Below are positions 26,769 through 35,371 of a stretch of DNA of 64,000 bases, piece after piece. The DNA comes from Natronospira sp. (lineage in GTDB: Bacteria; Pseudomonadota; Gammaproteobacteria; Natronospirales; Natronospiraceae), in assembly GCA_003558125.1 (NCBI GenBank), contig PWMQ01000016.1:1-64000 (forward strand), given 5' to 3'. Under the pieces are notes generated by a model. The model was not told where the DNA came from, ran no database searches, and saw nothing but the letters and a program-made list of their open reading frames with translations. Position numbers and translations under genes: made by a program. The number at the start of each line of letters is the position of its first letter. The stretch's first letter is position 1.

Positions 26769-27308
26769 GTGAAACTGGGTTACACGGTGGGGATTGTGCT
26801 CGGCATTATTGTCGTGCTGCTGGTATTGCTGACCGGCCTGCTGCCGGATACGGCGGCCCGCGAGGGTGAGGCACGATTCTGTGCCGATCGGGAGACCGTC
26901 TTTGCCCATTTTCACCAGCCCGAGCGGATTACCGCCTGGTCCAGCATCTTCGGCTCGGTGGAACCGGACGAGGTCGAGCTGATTGGCGACAGCGGCGAGG
27001 CATCGGGGCTGCGCCTGACCGACGATCAGCGTTGGCTGCAGCTTGAAGTGGTGGACAGCCAGGCACCGGAGTTCCTGCGCTATCAGTTCTCTACCCACGA
27101 CGGTCTCTCTGTTGCCGCCGATATCAGCCTTCAGGCGCAAGACAGTGACACGGCGGCGTCGGTGACCATGGAGCAGCAGTTTTCCACCTACTTTGGTCGC
27201 TGGGCGAGGTTTTTTGTCGGCGGTGTCTTTGCCGACCTGATGCAGGAAGAGTTTGAAGGCATCCACCAGGTCCTGGCGGAAGCCGGCCATGAATGTCCGG
27301 CCAGCTAG
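26769..27308 (+). CDS. Membrane-anchored SRPBCC-like protein (paralogue)
   Basis: 179 aa with one N-terminal membrane helix (about 5-25) and an SRPBCC-like soluble domain. The start is GTG 26769, with GGAGGTGGAG just upstream; the ATG-less frame before it is not conserved. Its N terminus (KLGYTVGIVL), the LPD turn after the membrane helix, the R(F/Y)C motif and the C-terminal EEF.. helix match the protein encoded at 17,230-17,802, so the two are paralogues about 9 kb apart and on opposite strands. Function unknown; it follows the dipeptidase gene closely. Confidence 0.75.
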   Translation: MKLGYTVGIVLGIIVVLLVLLTGLLPDTAAREGEARFCADRETVFAHFHQPERITAWSSIFGSVEPDEVELIGDSGEASGLRLTDDQRWLQLEVVDSQAPEFLRYQFSTHDGLSVAADISLQAQDSDTAASVTMEQQFSTYFGRWARFFVGGVFADLMQEEFEGIHQVLAEAGHECPAS

Positions 27309-27329
27309 TCGGTCCGCCTCGGCCGGGGT

Positions 27330-27896
27330 TCAGCCTCGGCCGAGGTGGAGCAGCACCGGGGCAGTGGCTGGTCGCTGAGCGGCTTCGGGGTCGGGCCGGG
27401 ACCAGGGCAGTGCCGAATCATCCAGCCATTGTCGAATGGCCTGGTATTCATCCTTGCCGCCCCGATGTCCCCGGTAGATCATCAGACTTATGAGGCCATC
27501 CGCGCAGAGGTTGTCCCAGGCCGCACGGATGGCGGTCAGGGTGGTGTCGGGGCGGGTGACAATGTCATGGTCGCCGCCGGGCAGATAACCGAGATTGAAC
27601 ATCACCACCTTGAGCCGCCCCCGCATGTGGTCGGGCAAGACCTGGTCCAGGCGTTCGTGACCGCATTGCCGTAATTGCACCCGCCCGTTCAGCCCGGCCT
27701 GTGCCAGCCGTCCTTCGGTGGTGCGGATGGCGGCCTCCTGAATATCCAGCCCCAGCACCTGTCCCGTTTCGCCCACACACTCGGCCAGAAAACGGGTGTC
27801 ATGGCCATTGCCCACGGTGGCATCCACGGCACAGTCCCCGGCCTGCAGACGAGGCCGGATCAAGGTCTGGGCCAGCTGGGTCAATGGCTGTCGCAT
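27330..27896 (-). CDS. MnmM/YtqB-like class I SAM-dependent methyltransferase
   Basis: 188 aa. VDATVGNGHDTRFLAE (about 24-39) is the SAM-binding loop typical of the YtqB/MnmM branch, and MFNLGYLPGGDHDIVTRPDTTL (split; about 99-120) is its signature. In Gram-positive bacteria MnmM methylates 5-aminomethyl-uridine at tRNA position 34 to the mnm5 form. Here the gene is next to an FAD oxidase of the type that supplies the free amine. Family call is firm; the tRNA role in this organism is inferred. It ends 21 bases from the convergent SRPBCC gene, with GC-rich inverted sequences between them. Confidence 0.82.
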   Translation of the reverse strand: MRQPLTQLAQTLIRPRLQAGDCAVDATVGNGHDTRFLAECVGETGQVLGLDIQEAAIRTTEGRLAQAGLNGRVQLRQCGHERLDQVLPDHMRGRLKVVMFNLGYLPGGDHDIVTRPDTTLTAIRAAWDNLCADGLISLMIYRGHRGGKDEYQAIRQWLDDSALPWSRPDPEAAQRPATAPVLLHLGRG

Positions 27897-27914
27897 GGCT
27901 TTATTCCTGTCGGC

Positions 27915-29021
27915 CTAGTCGCCGCCGGTGGCGGTCCGCTGCCGCTCGTGCCAGTACTGGGCATCGGCGGGACGGGGGATGGGGCTGCCTTTCTCCAGGT
28001 TATCGGCCAATAGCCGGGCGTAATGGGGGGCCAGCAAGGCACCGCGGGAGCCCAGGCCATTGAACAGGGCGAGCTGAGGATGGGCCGGGTGGCGCCCGAT
28101 CACCGGATGGTGGTCGGTCTTGCCGGGGCGGACCCCGGCTTCATGACTGAGAATCTCGACCTCCGGGGGATCAAGAAAAAGGTTGCGGAACGCATCCAGC
28201 AACTCCCGGCGGCCGGCCTCGGTCGGGTTGGGGTCATTGTCATCGCGACGGTAGGTCGCGCCCAGGCGGTAGCGGCCTTCGCCCAGCGGAATCAGCCATT
28301 TGCCGGCATTCAATACCCCCTCGGGCAGGCTGCGACGGATGCCCACCGTCAGAATCTCTCCCTTGGACGGTCGCACCGGCGCCCAGTGGAACCAGGGATT
28401 CTGACGGACCCGGAATCCCTCGCAGAAAATCACCTGGCGGGTGCGAACATGTTTCCACTGAACCAGCCCGTCCCCCCGAAGTTGCAGGTCCGCATAATCC
28501 AGAGCCTCCTCCTGCAGGCGGGCGGTGTCCTGGAAGAACTGGCGCAGGCGGTCCAGCAGGCGGGGCAGGTCCACCCGGGCGCCCCGGACGCAAACACTGC
28601 CACGGGGGTCGGCCAGGCCGTGGCCGATGGTGCCGGGGGCATGGCGTTCGCCCAGATAGGGGGCATAGGCGGGGTCCGCCTGACGCTTGGCCAATTGGGC
28701 CACTTCCAGGTCGTCATTGAGCAGACGCCAGATGGCGCACTCCTGAAAGACGATGAAACGGAATGCCTCTTCGATTTCACCATAGATGTCGGTGGCGCTG
28801 CCGATCAGGCTTTCCAGTTCCGCCAGCCGGGTAAACCGCCGCCCGGAAAGGGGGCTGACAATGCCCCCCGCCACCCGGGAGGCCCCCCGGTCGGCATCGC
28901 CGACCGGGGGGTCGATGATGAGCACGCGACGGTGGCGCCTGACCAGTTCCCAGGCCAGCAGGCTGCCGGCCAGGCCCTGACCGACGATCAGGGCATCCAC
29001 GAATTCGGGTTGGGTATTCAT
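27915..29021 (-). CDS. FAD-dependent oxidoreductase, DAO family (MnmL/MnmC C-domain-like)
   Basis: 368 aa. The FAD dinucleotide loop is IVGQGLAGSLLAWEL near the start, followed by IDPPVGD and ASRVAGGIVSPLSGRRFT, the pattern of the small stand-alone DAO oxidases related to the MnmC oxidase domain. The second nucleotide-binding region FNGLGSRGALLAPHYARLLAD closes the fold. ATG 29021 puts the FAD loop about 15 residues in, as expected; an ATG at 29,045 is possible. The downstream gene on the same strand, 18 bases away, is an MnmM-like methyltransferase, suggesting a two-gene route to mnm5-uridine in tRNA. That role is inferred from the pairing. Confidence 0.8.
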   Translation of the reverse strand: MNTQPEFVDALIVGQGLAGSLLAWELVRRHRRVLIIDPPVGDADRGASRVAGGIVSPLSGRRFTRLAELESLIGSATDIYGEIEEAFRFIVFQECAIWRLLNDDLEVAQLAKRQADPAYAPYLGERHAPGTIGHGLADPRGSVCVRGARVDLPRLLDRLRQFFQDTARLQEEALDYADLQLRGDGLVQWKHVRTRQVIFCEGFRVRQNPWFHWAPVRPSKGEILTVGIRRSLPEGVLNAGKWLIPLGEGRYRLGATYRRDDNDPNPTEAGRRELLDAFRNLFLDPPEVEILSHEAGVRPGKTDHHPVIGRHPAHPQLALFNGLGSRGALLAPHYARLLADNLEKGSPIPRPADAQYWHERQRTATGGD

Positions 29022-29194
29022 TCGCTCGGCGGCCCTCTGGTCCATGGCGGATGGCGATCACTGACTCAATTGTATGCCAGTGGGGCAGTCCCCGGGCAAA
29101 TCGGCGGAAGTGGCTTCCGGCGCTTGCCTGTCCCCGTGCTATCTTGTGTCCCTTTCAATTTGCACACTCTGGATCAAGGGGGAAAGCCAAGCCC

Positions 29195-31591
29195 ATGCCG
29201 TCTGAAACCGCATTGACGCCCGAGGAACTCTACCGTGCCTGCGATCCGGCCAGCCTGGATTTCGAGAGCACTGAGGAGTTGGATAACCCCGAGGGGGTGA
29301 TTGGTCAGAAACGGGCCATTGATGCCCTGTCCTTCGGCGCCGGTATCGGCAGCCGGGGTTACAACATCTTTGTACTCGGACCCAATGGCGTGGGCAAGAA
29401 AACCGTGGTTCGCAAGTTTCTTGCCGAGAAGGCGGCCGCCGCCCTGGTCCCGCCGGACTGGTGCCATGCCCATAATTTCAAGGACGAGAACCGGCCGCGT
29501 CTGATGCGGTTCGAGCCCGGCCAGGGTGCGGCCTGCCGTCGGGACATGGATCGCATCCTGGAGCGTCTGAAGACCGTATTGCCGGCCTCCTTCGAGAGTG
29601 AGGACTATCAGGGGCGATTGCAGCGAATCAAGCAGGATTTTCAAAAGCGACAGCAGGAAGCGGTCAAGCTCATCGAAGATGAGGCCGAAGAGTATGACAT
29701 TGCCCTGATCCAGACCGCCTCCGAAATGTCCTTTGCCCCGCGCAGCAAGGGCGAGGTCATGGAGCCGGAACAGTTTCACAGTCTGCCCAAGGCCGAGCGG
29801 GATCGTTTCGAGGAGCGAATCGAGGAATTACAGGACAAGCTGCAGGTAGTCGCCGGCCAGTTTCCCAAGTGGCGTACCGAAATGCAGGAGCGGGTGCGGG
29901 AGCTGAATGAGCAGACCATCCGCGAAGCCAGCGAGGCCTTTCTTGAGGATGTGGAACGCAGTTATCCGGAGCACGAGGCCCTGGGGCAGCACCTCAAGGC
30001 CGTGGGTGATGATCTGGTGGAACATCAGGCCATCATTGCCCGCCTCGGTGATGAAGAGGACCCGGACAGTCGGGCGGCCTTCGAACATCTGTTCACCCGC
30101 TATCGACTGATGGTGCTGGTGGATAACAGTGAGCAGGAAGGCGCGCCGGTTGTCTATCACGATTTCCCCACCTATCAGCATCTCATTGGTCGGGTGGAAC
30201 ACAAGGTCCGTCAGGGTGCCCTGGTGACGGATTTCTCACTGGTTCGGCCTGGTGCCCTGCACCGGGCCAATGGCGGGTATCTGATCCTCGATGCGGAGAA
30301 AGTGCTGAGTCAGCCCTTTGCCTGGGAAAGCCTCAAGCGGGCACTGTATGCGCGCCAGGTGCGGATCGAATCCCTTGAACAGATGTATTCCTCGGTGAGC
30401 ACGGTCTCCCTGGAGCCCGAGCCCATGCCTCTGGACATCAAGGTTCTGCTCCTCGGCGACCGATACACCTATTACCTGCTAGCCGAGCATGACCCGGAAT
30501 TCTGTGAGCTGTTCAAGGTGCAGGCGGATTTCGAGGACGATCTGCCCCGGGGAGAGGGCCAGGACATGGCCCATGCCCGCCTGATTGCCTCCATCGTGCA
30601 GCGGGAAGAGCTGCTGCCCCTGAAAGCCCCGGCCGTCGCCAGGGTGATCGAGTACGGCAGCCGTCTGGCCGAGGACAAGGAGCGGATGTCTGCCCACGCC
30701 GGGCGAATCGCGGACCTGCTGCGGGAGGCGGACCACTGGGCGCGCCAGGCCGGGTCGGACCAGATTCGAGTGGCGGATATACAGGCCACCATCGATCAGC
30801 AGGATTACCGGGCCCGCCGCCTGGAAGAGCGCATGGACCGGGAGATCCAGCGGGAAACCATGCTGCTCTCCACCAGTGGAACGGCCCTGGGTCAGGTCAA
30901 TGCCCTGACCGTCACTCACCTGGGCAGCTTCGCCTTTGGCCGTCCGGCCCGGGTCACCGCGACCACGCGGTTGGGCTCCGGCCAATTGGTGGACATTGAG
31001 CGCGAGGTGGAACTGGGCGGCCCCATCCACTCCAAGGGCGTTCTGATTTTGTCCGGTTATCTGGGAGTTAGCTATGCCCGTGAGCGGAGTCTTTCCGTCA
31101 ACGCCACCCTGGTTTTCGAGCAGGGCTATGGCGAAGTGGATGGCGACTCGGCTTCCCTGGCCGAGCTGTGCGCCCTGTTGTCCGATCTGTCCGGCGTGCC
31201 CATCCGCCAATCGCTTGCGGTGACCGGTGCGGTCAACCAGAAAGGTCAGGTGCAGGCGATCGGCGGGGTCAATGAAAAGGTGGAAGGTTTTTTCAAGGTC
31301 TGCCAACTGCGTGGCCTCAACGGCAAGCAGGGCGTCATTATCCCCCGTGCCAATATGGGCGATCTGATGCTCGATCATCGAGTAAGAAAGGCAGTAAGCG
31401 ACGGCCTGTTCAGAGTTTATGCCGTGGATCATGTGGATCAGGCCCTGGGCCTGCTCACCGGCCGGCGGCCCGGCCGCCGGCGTCGGGATGGCAGTTATCC
31501 GCCGAGCACGGTCAATGGCCGGGTTGAGCACACCTTGATCCGCTACGCTAAACTCAAGCAGGAGGAGGAAGGAGAGGGCGGTGATGAATAA
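29195..31591 (+). CDS. Lon-like ATP-dependent protease (LonH/YcbZ type)
   Basis: 798 aa. The AAA+ module begins with VIGQKRAIDALSFG and Walker A GPNGVGKKT (62-70). A long coiled-coil insert (about 130-270, Glu/Gln/Arg-rich) separates the ATPase halves. The C-terminal proteolytic domain carries the Lon Ser-Lys pair: Ser652 in DGDSASLAELCALLS and Lys695 in AIGGVNEKVEGFF, 43 residues apart as in Lon. There is no N-terminal LAN domain, so this is the soluble Lon-like branch, not LonA or membrane LonB. ATG 29195 follows AAGGGGGAAAG. The LEA-2 lipoprotein gene overlaps its end by eight bases. Confidence 0.9.
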   Translation: MPSETALTPEELYRACDPASLDFESTEELDNPEGVIGQKRAIDALSFGAGIGSRGYNIFVLGPNGVGKKTVVRKFLAEKAAAALVPPDWCHAHNFKDENRPRLMRFEPGQGAACRRDMDRILERLKTVLPASFESEDYQGRLQRIKQDFQKRQQEAVKLIEDEAEEYDIALIQTASEMSFAPRSKGEVMEPEQFHSLPKAERDRFEERIEELQDKLQVVAGQFPKWRTEMQERVRELNEQTIREASEAFLEDVERSYPEHEALGQHLKAVGDDLVEHQAIIARLGDEEDPDSRAAFEHLFTRYRLMVLVDNSEQEGAPVVYHDFPTYQHLIGRVEHKVRQGALVTDFSLVRPGALHRANGGYLILDAEKVLSQPFAWESLKRALYARQVRIESLEQMYSSVSTVSLEPEPMPLDIKVLLLGDRYTYYLLAEHDPEFCELFKVQADFEDDLPRGEGQDMAHARLIASIVQREELLPLKAPAVARVIEYGSRLAEDKERMSAHAGRIADLLREADHWARQAGSDQIRVADIQATIDQQDYRARRLEERMDREIQRETMLLSTSGTALGQVNALTVTHLGSFAFGRPARVTATTRLGSGQLVDIEREVELGGPIHSKGVLILSGYLGVSYARERSLSVNATLVFEQGYGEVDGDSASLAELCALLSDLSGVPIRQSLAVTGAVNQKGQVQAIGGVNEKVEGFFKVCQLRGLNGKQGVIIPRANMGDLMLDHRVRKAVSDGLFRVYAVDHVDQALGLLTGRRPGRRRRDGSYPPSTVNGRVEHTLIRYAKLKQEEEGEGGDE

Positions 31592-32057
31592 CAGAAAGCT
31601 GCTTGGCCTGATGCTTCTGACGCTTTGGCTGCTGGGGAGCTGTGCCCACCTGGAACGGGTGGTGAAGGCGCCGGAAGTCGCCCTGAAGGAACTGCGGCTG
31701 GAGTCGGTGAGCCTCAGCCGGCAGCGCATTGCCGTGGTCATGGACGTCACCAACACCAATGCCTTCCGCCTGCCGGTGCGTGAGATAGCCTATGATCTTC
31801 AACTGATGGATACCCCGCTGGCCAGCGGGGTCATGGATGAGGGCATCAGCCTGCCGGCGGGGGCGACCGAGACGGTTACCCTGTCGCTGGAAACGGATTT
31901 GATCAGTACCAGTCGGGGGCTGCTGGATTGGTTGAGGGACCCGGGCGAAGAAATTGCTTATCGGGTGGAAGGGCATATCTTGCCGGATATGGGACTGTCC
32001 GATCGCCTGCCCTATCGCCACAGTGGTACAGTGAAAGTCCAGATGCCCTTCCTATGA
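31584..32057 (+). CDS. LEA type 2 family lipoprotein
   Basis: 157 aa. A lipoprotein signal (about 1-20) ends at LLGSC, with Cys20 as the lipidation site. The rest is one LEA-2/WHy-type immunoglobulin-like beta-sandwich: LKELRLESVSLSRQRIAVVMDVTNTNAFRLPVREIAYDL contains the VxxxVxNPN-like strand pair (here DVTNTNAF), followed by LPAGATETVTLSLE. Such proteins are thought to protect or scaffold envelope proteins. ATG 31584 overlaps the end of the Lon-like gene by eight bases; a GTG three bases earlier is equally reachable. Ribosome site GGAGAGGG. Confidence 0.85.
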   Translation: MNNRKLLGLMLLTLWLLGSCAHLERVVKAPEVALKELRLESVSLSRQRIAVVMDVTNTNAFRLPVREIAYDLQLMDTPLASGVMDEGISLPAGATETVTLSLETDLISTSRGLLDWLRDPGEEIAYRVEGHILPDMGLSDRLPYRHSGTVKVQMPFL

Positions 32058-32127
32058 CAACCATGGGGTGGATTGAAGGGATGGTGGGGCAACCCACTGG
32101 CCAGGGATTGCAACTCGAGGAATGGTA

Positions 32128-33192
32128 ATGTCGACGCAAAGCTTCAAGGGACGGGGCAAAGCGGGCCCGGGCGAGATTGAACCGCCCCTGGCCAGTCATG
32201 GGGCTGGATCTTTCGTCAGCCAGTATCCGTCTTACCTGCTGCAGGCCCTGTGGCAGCATTACCCCGATAACCTTTTCCTGATTCGTGTGGTGCCGGCCGG
32301 CGGTTTTCTGATTGAGGCCGTCAATCCAGCACTGTCCGAGCGCTTTGGTCTTGACCCCGAAGCCCTGGAAGGCCGTACGCTGGAAGATATTCATGGTGAA
32401 GAGGTGGCCCGGGAAATCGCCGCCAATTATCGGGAATGTCTGCGCCGGCGGAGCATTCTTCGCTACGAGGAAAGCAGCCGCTCTCCCGTTGGTGGTGGCG
32501 AGATATTCGAAACCAGTTTGACTCCCATCGAAGACGAGCAAGGCCAGATTACCCACCTGTTGGGTGTCAGCCGCGCCATCACCCGTCTGCGCCGCGCAGA
32601 ACAGGCCTTGCGCCAGAACAATTTCGAGCTGGCCTTCGAGCTGGAGCGCAAGCGCGAGGAACTGACCGGCCTGCGTGAAGCCCTGGGGCGTAATGCCATC
32701 CGCGATGAGGTCACCGGTGTTTATTCCCGGGATATCTTCACCGAACTGGCGGAACGGGAACTGCTGCGATGCCGCAACGGTGGTTGCAGCCGGGCATTGG
32801 TGATCTTCGAGCTTGAGAATTATTCCGAGATCAAGGACCGCTTCGGTGAAATGGCGGCGGATGCCATGCTGGGCACCGTGGTCAGCGCGGCCAGCGAGAG
32901 TCTGCGGGAAGAGGAGTTGCTGGGGCGTTGCAGCGGCTCCCGTTTCATTGCCCTGTTGCACCGCGAGCCGGCGGCCTGTGAGGATTGGGCGCGGGAGCTG
33001 GTGGATGGTACCGCTGCCCTTCACCCGGATTGGCGTGGTCAGGCTGTGCCCTTGACCCTGCGCCTGGGTGGTTGTCTGTGGGCCGGAGTCGGCGCGGCTT
33101 CCATGGAGCGCATGAGCAATCTGGCGGTCTCGGCCCTTGAAAAGTCCCTGGTGTCCGGGGTTGCCTGGGAGCAGCTAGCAGCTAGCAGCTAG
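32128..33192 (+). CDS. PAS protein with a degenerate GGDEF domain
   Basis: 354 aa, cytoplasmic. A PAS domain covers about 40-165 (ALSERFGLDPEALEGRTLEDIHGEE; ETSLTPIEDEQGQITHLLGVSRAIT), then a coiled coil and a GGDEF-fold domain (about 190-345). The GGDEF signature is replaced by SGSRF (269-273), so it should not make c-di-GMP; it may bind nucleotide or act as a partner. ATG 32128 is chosen over ATG 32122 because GAGG at 32,117 is then seven bases away. The stop codon lies inside a 7-base tandem repeat, so the last residues (LAASS) are repeat-encoded. Confidence 0.82.
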   Translation: MSTQSFKGRGKAGPGEIEPPLASHGAGSFVSQYPSYLLQALWQHYPDNLFLIRVVPAGGFLIEAVNPALSERFGLDPEALEGRTLEDIHGEEVAREIAANYRECLRRRSILRYEESSRSPVGGGEIFETSLTPIEDEQGQITHLLGVSRAITRLRRAEQALRQNNFELAFELERKREELTGLREALGRNAIRDEVTGVYSRDIFTELAERELLRCRNGGCSRALVIFELENYSEIKDRFGEMAADAMLGTVVSAASESLREEELLGRCSGSRFIALLHREPAACEDWARELVDGTAALHPDWRGQAVPLTLRLGGCLWAGVGAASMERMSNLAVSALEKSLVSGVAWEQLAASS

Positions 33193-33197
33193 CAGCT
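33173..33197. repeat. Tandem heptamer AGCTAGC at the 3' end of the PAS/GGDEF gene
   Basis: Three full copies of AGCTAGC and a partial fourth run from 33,173 to 33,197. Because the unit is not a multiple of three, each gain or loss of a copy would shift the reading frame at the C terminus; the present TAG stop (33,190-33,192) is itself inside the repeat. Confidence 0.85.
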
Positions 33198-33225
33198 TGA
33201 CCCGGAATGCTCCGTCCCCCGAAAT

Positions 33226-34287
33226 CTAGCGCAATTGAACACCGAGCCCCGGCAGACTCAGGGGTGTAAGCCAGCCATCCTTGAGTTCAAAGCCGCCTTC
33301 GGCCGGGTCCTCGGCCAGGTCCAGGTGGCCGTCCAGGTCAAGGTAGCGGGTTGCCGGACAGGCCAGGGCGGCATGCAGGGCGGCGGCGATGCTGATCCGT
33401 GACTCGTCCATGCAGCCCCACATGAGTTCCACTCCCGCCAGCTCGGCGATATCGGCAATCCGCCGGGCCGGCCCCAGGCCACCGCACTTCATCAGCTTGA
33501 TATTGAACACCCCGCAGGCGGGTGGAGCAGCCGCCAGATTCAGGGCATCGTCCGGCGACAGCAGGCTCTCATCCGCCGCCACTCGCTGGCGCAAGGTTCT
33601 GGAAAGGGAGCGCATGTTCTCGCTTACCGGCAGGGGCTGTTCCACGAACTCCAGGCCATAGTCCTTCGTGTCTCGAACGAATTCCCACAGGGCCTTGGCG
33701 GTATAGCCCTGATTGGGGTCCACCCGAATCTGAATGTCATCACCGAGCTGGGTTCGCAGGGCGCGGATGCGCTCGATGTCCTCTTCCAGATCCTGGCCCG
33801 TCTTGACCTTGAGGTGGCGAAAGCCTCGATCGATGTATTCCCGGGCCTCGTCGAGCGTCTCGTCCACGCCCATGATGCCGATGGTGATGGAGGTTGGCAG
33901 GGAGTGCTGGGCCCGGCCAAGGACATCCACTAATGGTCGCTCCAGTTGTTGAGCGAGCAGATCATGCAAGGCCATGTCCAGCGCCGCCCGCTGTGCGGGC
34001 GTATCCGGGAAATGTCCCTGCAGTTCCCGCAACAGTCGCGGCAGGTCGGCGACCGGCTGTCCCACCAGCCAGTCCAGTCCGGCCGGATCCAGGGCGGCTT
34101 CGCAATCATCCAGGGTTTCGCCGGTGACATGGTGTTCGGGGGCGGCACAGCCCAGGCCGGGTTGACCACGATCCGGGATCAGGCGGACGAAGCAGTTGCC
34201 AACACTGTCGGTGCGTCGGAAGGCGATTTCATAGGGGCGGGTGAGGGCGATCTCCCGCCGCCAGGTTTCCACACGAGCGATTTTCAT
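33226..34287 (-). CDS. dgcA: N-acetyl-D-Glu racemase / dipeptide epimerase family (DgcA)
   Basis: 353 aa, enolase superfamily of the muconate-lactonizing/Ala-Glu epimerase branch. The capping domain comes first; the barrel carries the catalytic Lys in FRHLKVKTGQD, metal ligands in IRVDPNQGY, VEQPLP and AADESLLS, and the second-base Lys in NIKLMKCGG. In DgcN-DgcA systems the enzyme acts on N-acetylated glutamate in D-glutamate catabolism; related enzymes epimerise L-Ala-D/L-Glu dipeptides. ATG 34287 follows GAGGTGG; the longer frame upstream is antisense to dgcN. It is 16 bases downstream of dgcN. A generic dipeptide epimerase role remains possible. Confidence 0.85.
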   Translation of the reverse strand: MKIARVETWRREIALTRPYEIAFRRTDSVGNCFVRLIPDRGQPGLGCAAPEHHVTGETLDDCEAALDPAGLDWLVGQPVADLPRLLRELQGHFPDTPAQRAALDMALHDLLAQQLERPLVDVLGRAQHSLPTSITIGIMGVDETLDEAREYIDRGFRHLKVKTGQDLEEDIERIRALRTQLGDDIQIRVDPNQGYTAKALWEFVRDTKDYGLEFVEQPLPVSENMRSLSRTLRQRVAADESLLSPDDALNLAAAPPACGVFNIKLMKCGGLGPARRIADIAELAGVELMWGCMDESRISIAAALHAALACPATRYLDLDGHLDLAEDPAEGGFELKDGWLTPLSLPGLGVQLR

Positions 34288-34303
34288 GCTGACCACCTCT
34301 GCT

Positions 34304-35371
34304 TCATGCGCTGGTCTTGTTCGCCATCCGGGTTTCAATGGCCACAAGGACCGGATCGACAGGCTCATCAAGGGGGCTGACAACCGGGATATCCAGTGTC
34401 TCGCGCAGCCGAGTGCGCTCATTGGCCACGACCGCATTCTCGGGCGAGCCATGCAGGGTCACGGCAATGGTTTCCACACCGTAATGACGAATCAGGGCGA
34501 TTTCGTCTTCCACTGTCGGCAGGCGATAGCCGCGAGACTCCAGGCCATCAAAATGGCTTCTGGCCGGGTCATGCTGCAGGACCACGGCATCGGCAGCCCC
34601 CGACAGCAGGAACTCCGCCCCGCAGGGTCCGCTGGGATTGCGCAGGGACGATTGACCTTCCAGCAGCATCACATCGGGGCCCAGTTCATGGGCGCAGCGC
34701 AGGATGGCGTGTTCCAGTTCACCGCTGACATAGTCATTGGGCGTGGCATCAAAAATGAAACCATAGCGTCCCCCCTGCAGCCAGCCGGTCTGGCCGGTGT
34801 AGATCATCTCGGCCCGATGGCCACGGTCACGCAGGCCCTGCACCAGGATCCGGCTGGTGGTTCGCTTGCCAATGGCGCAGTCCATGCCGAGCACGGCAAT
34901 GCGGGGAATGGCCACATTGCCGACTTCGCCGCTCCAGAAGTGCAGTTCCTCGGTGGGGGGTGGGCGGCGCAGGTCAATGATGCGTACATGGTTCTCCCGC
35001 GCAGCCCGCGACAGCACCGGGTCGCTGCCGGCCCAGTCATGCAGGCCGCTGACCAGATTGAGACCGGCCTCCAGGGCGCGCAGCGCGGCGGCATGCAATT
35101 CCTCGTTGAAACGGCCACCGTGGGGGGCGACACCGAGTACGCACCACTTGGGGCGGTCGTTGCCGGCAGACAGCGCCTCCTCCACCGAGGCCACCACCGG
35201 GATGTTCCGGTGCCGGCCGTCAAGCAGTTCCCCGGCGTCGTGACCCGCCGCCAGCGGGTCCACCACGGCAGTTACCTGGAATCGGTCGCTGCCACGAATG
35301 AGGCCATGGGCTACCTTGCCATTGGCCGTCCGATATTCCCGGTTGGCCAGAACGATTGCCTTATCCTGCAT
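34304..35371 (-). CDS. dgcN: DUF1611 family D-glutamate N-acetyltransferase (DgcN-like)
   Basis: 355 aa. The N-terminal part resembles a Rossmann-like DUF1611_N domain (KAIVLANREYRTANGKVAHGL, split by variable residues), and the C-terminal part is a P-loop NTPase fold with VLGMDCAIGKRTTSRIL (about 195-210) as Walker A. DUF1611 proteins of this type, named DgcN, N-acetylate D-glutamate so that DgcA can racemise it. The gene leads the dgcN-dgcA pair and has AAGGAG before ATG 35371. Upstream it faces nadD. D-amino acid use fits the dipeptidase and P1 peptidase in the window, but the link is inferred. Confidence 0.85.
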   Translation of the reverse strand: MQDKAIVLANREYRTANGKVAHGLIRGSDRFQVTAVVDPLAAGHDAGELLDGRHRNIPVVASVEEALSAGNDRPKWCVLGVAPHGGRFNEELHAAALRALEAGLNLVSGLHDWAGSDPVLSRAARENHVRIIDLRRPPPTEELHFWSGEVGNVAIPRIAVLGMDCAIGKRTTSRILVQGLRDRGHRAEMIYTGQTGWLQGGRYGFIFDATPNDYVSGELEHAILRCAHELGPDVMLLEGQSSLRNPSGPCGAEFLLSGAADAVVLQHDPARSHFDGLESRGYRLPTVEDEIALIRHYGVETIAVTLHGSPENAVVANERTRLRETLDIPVVSPLDEPVDPVLVAIETRMANKTSA

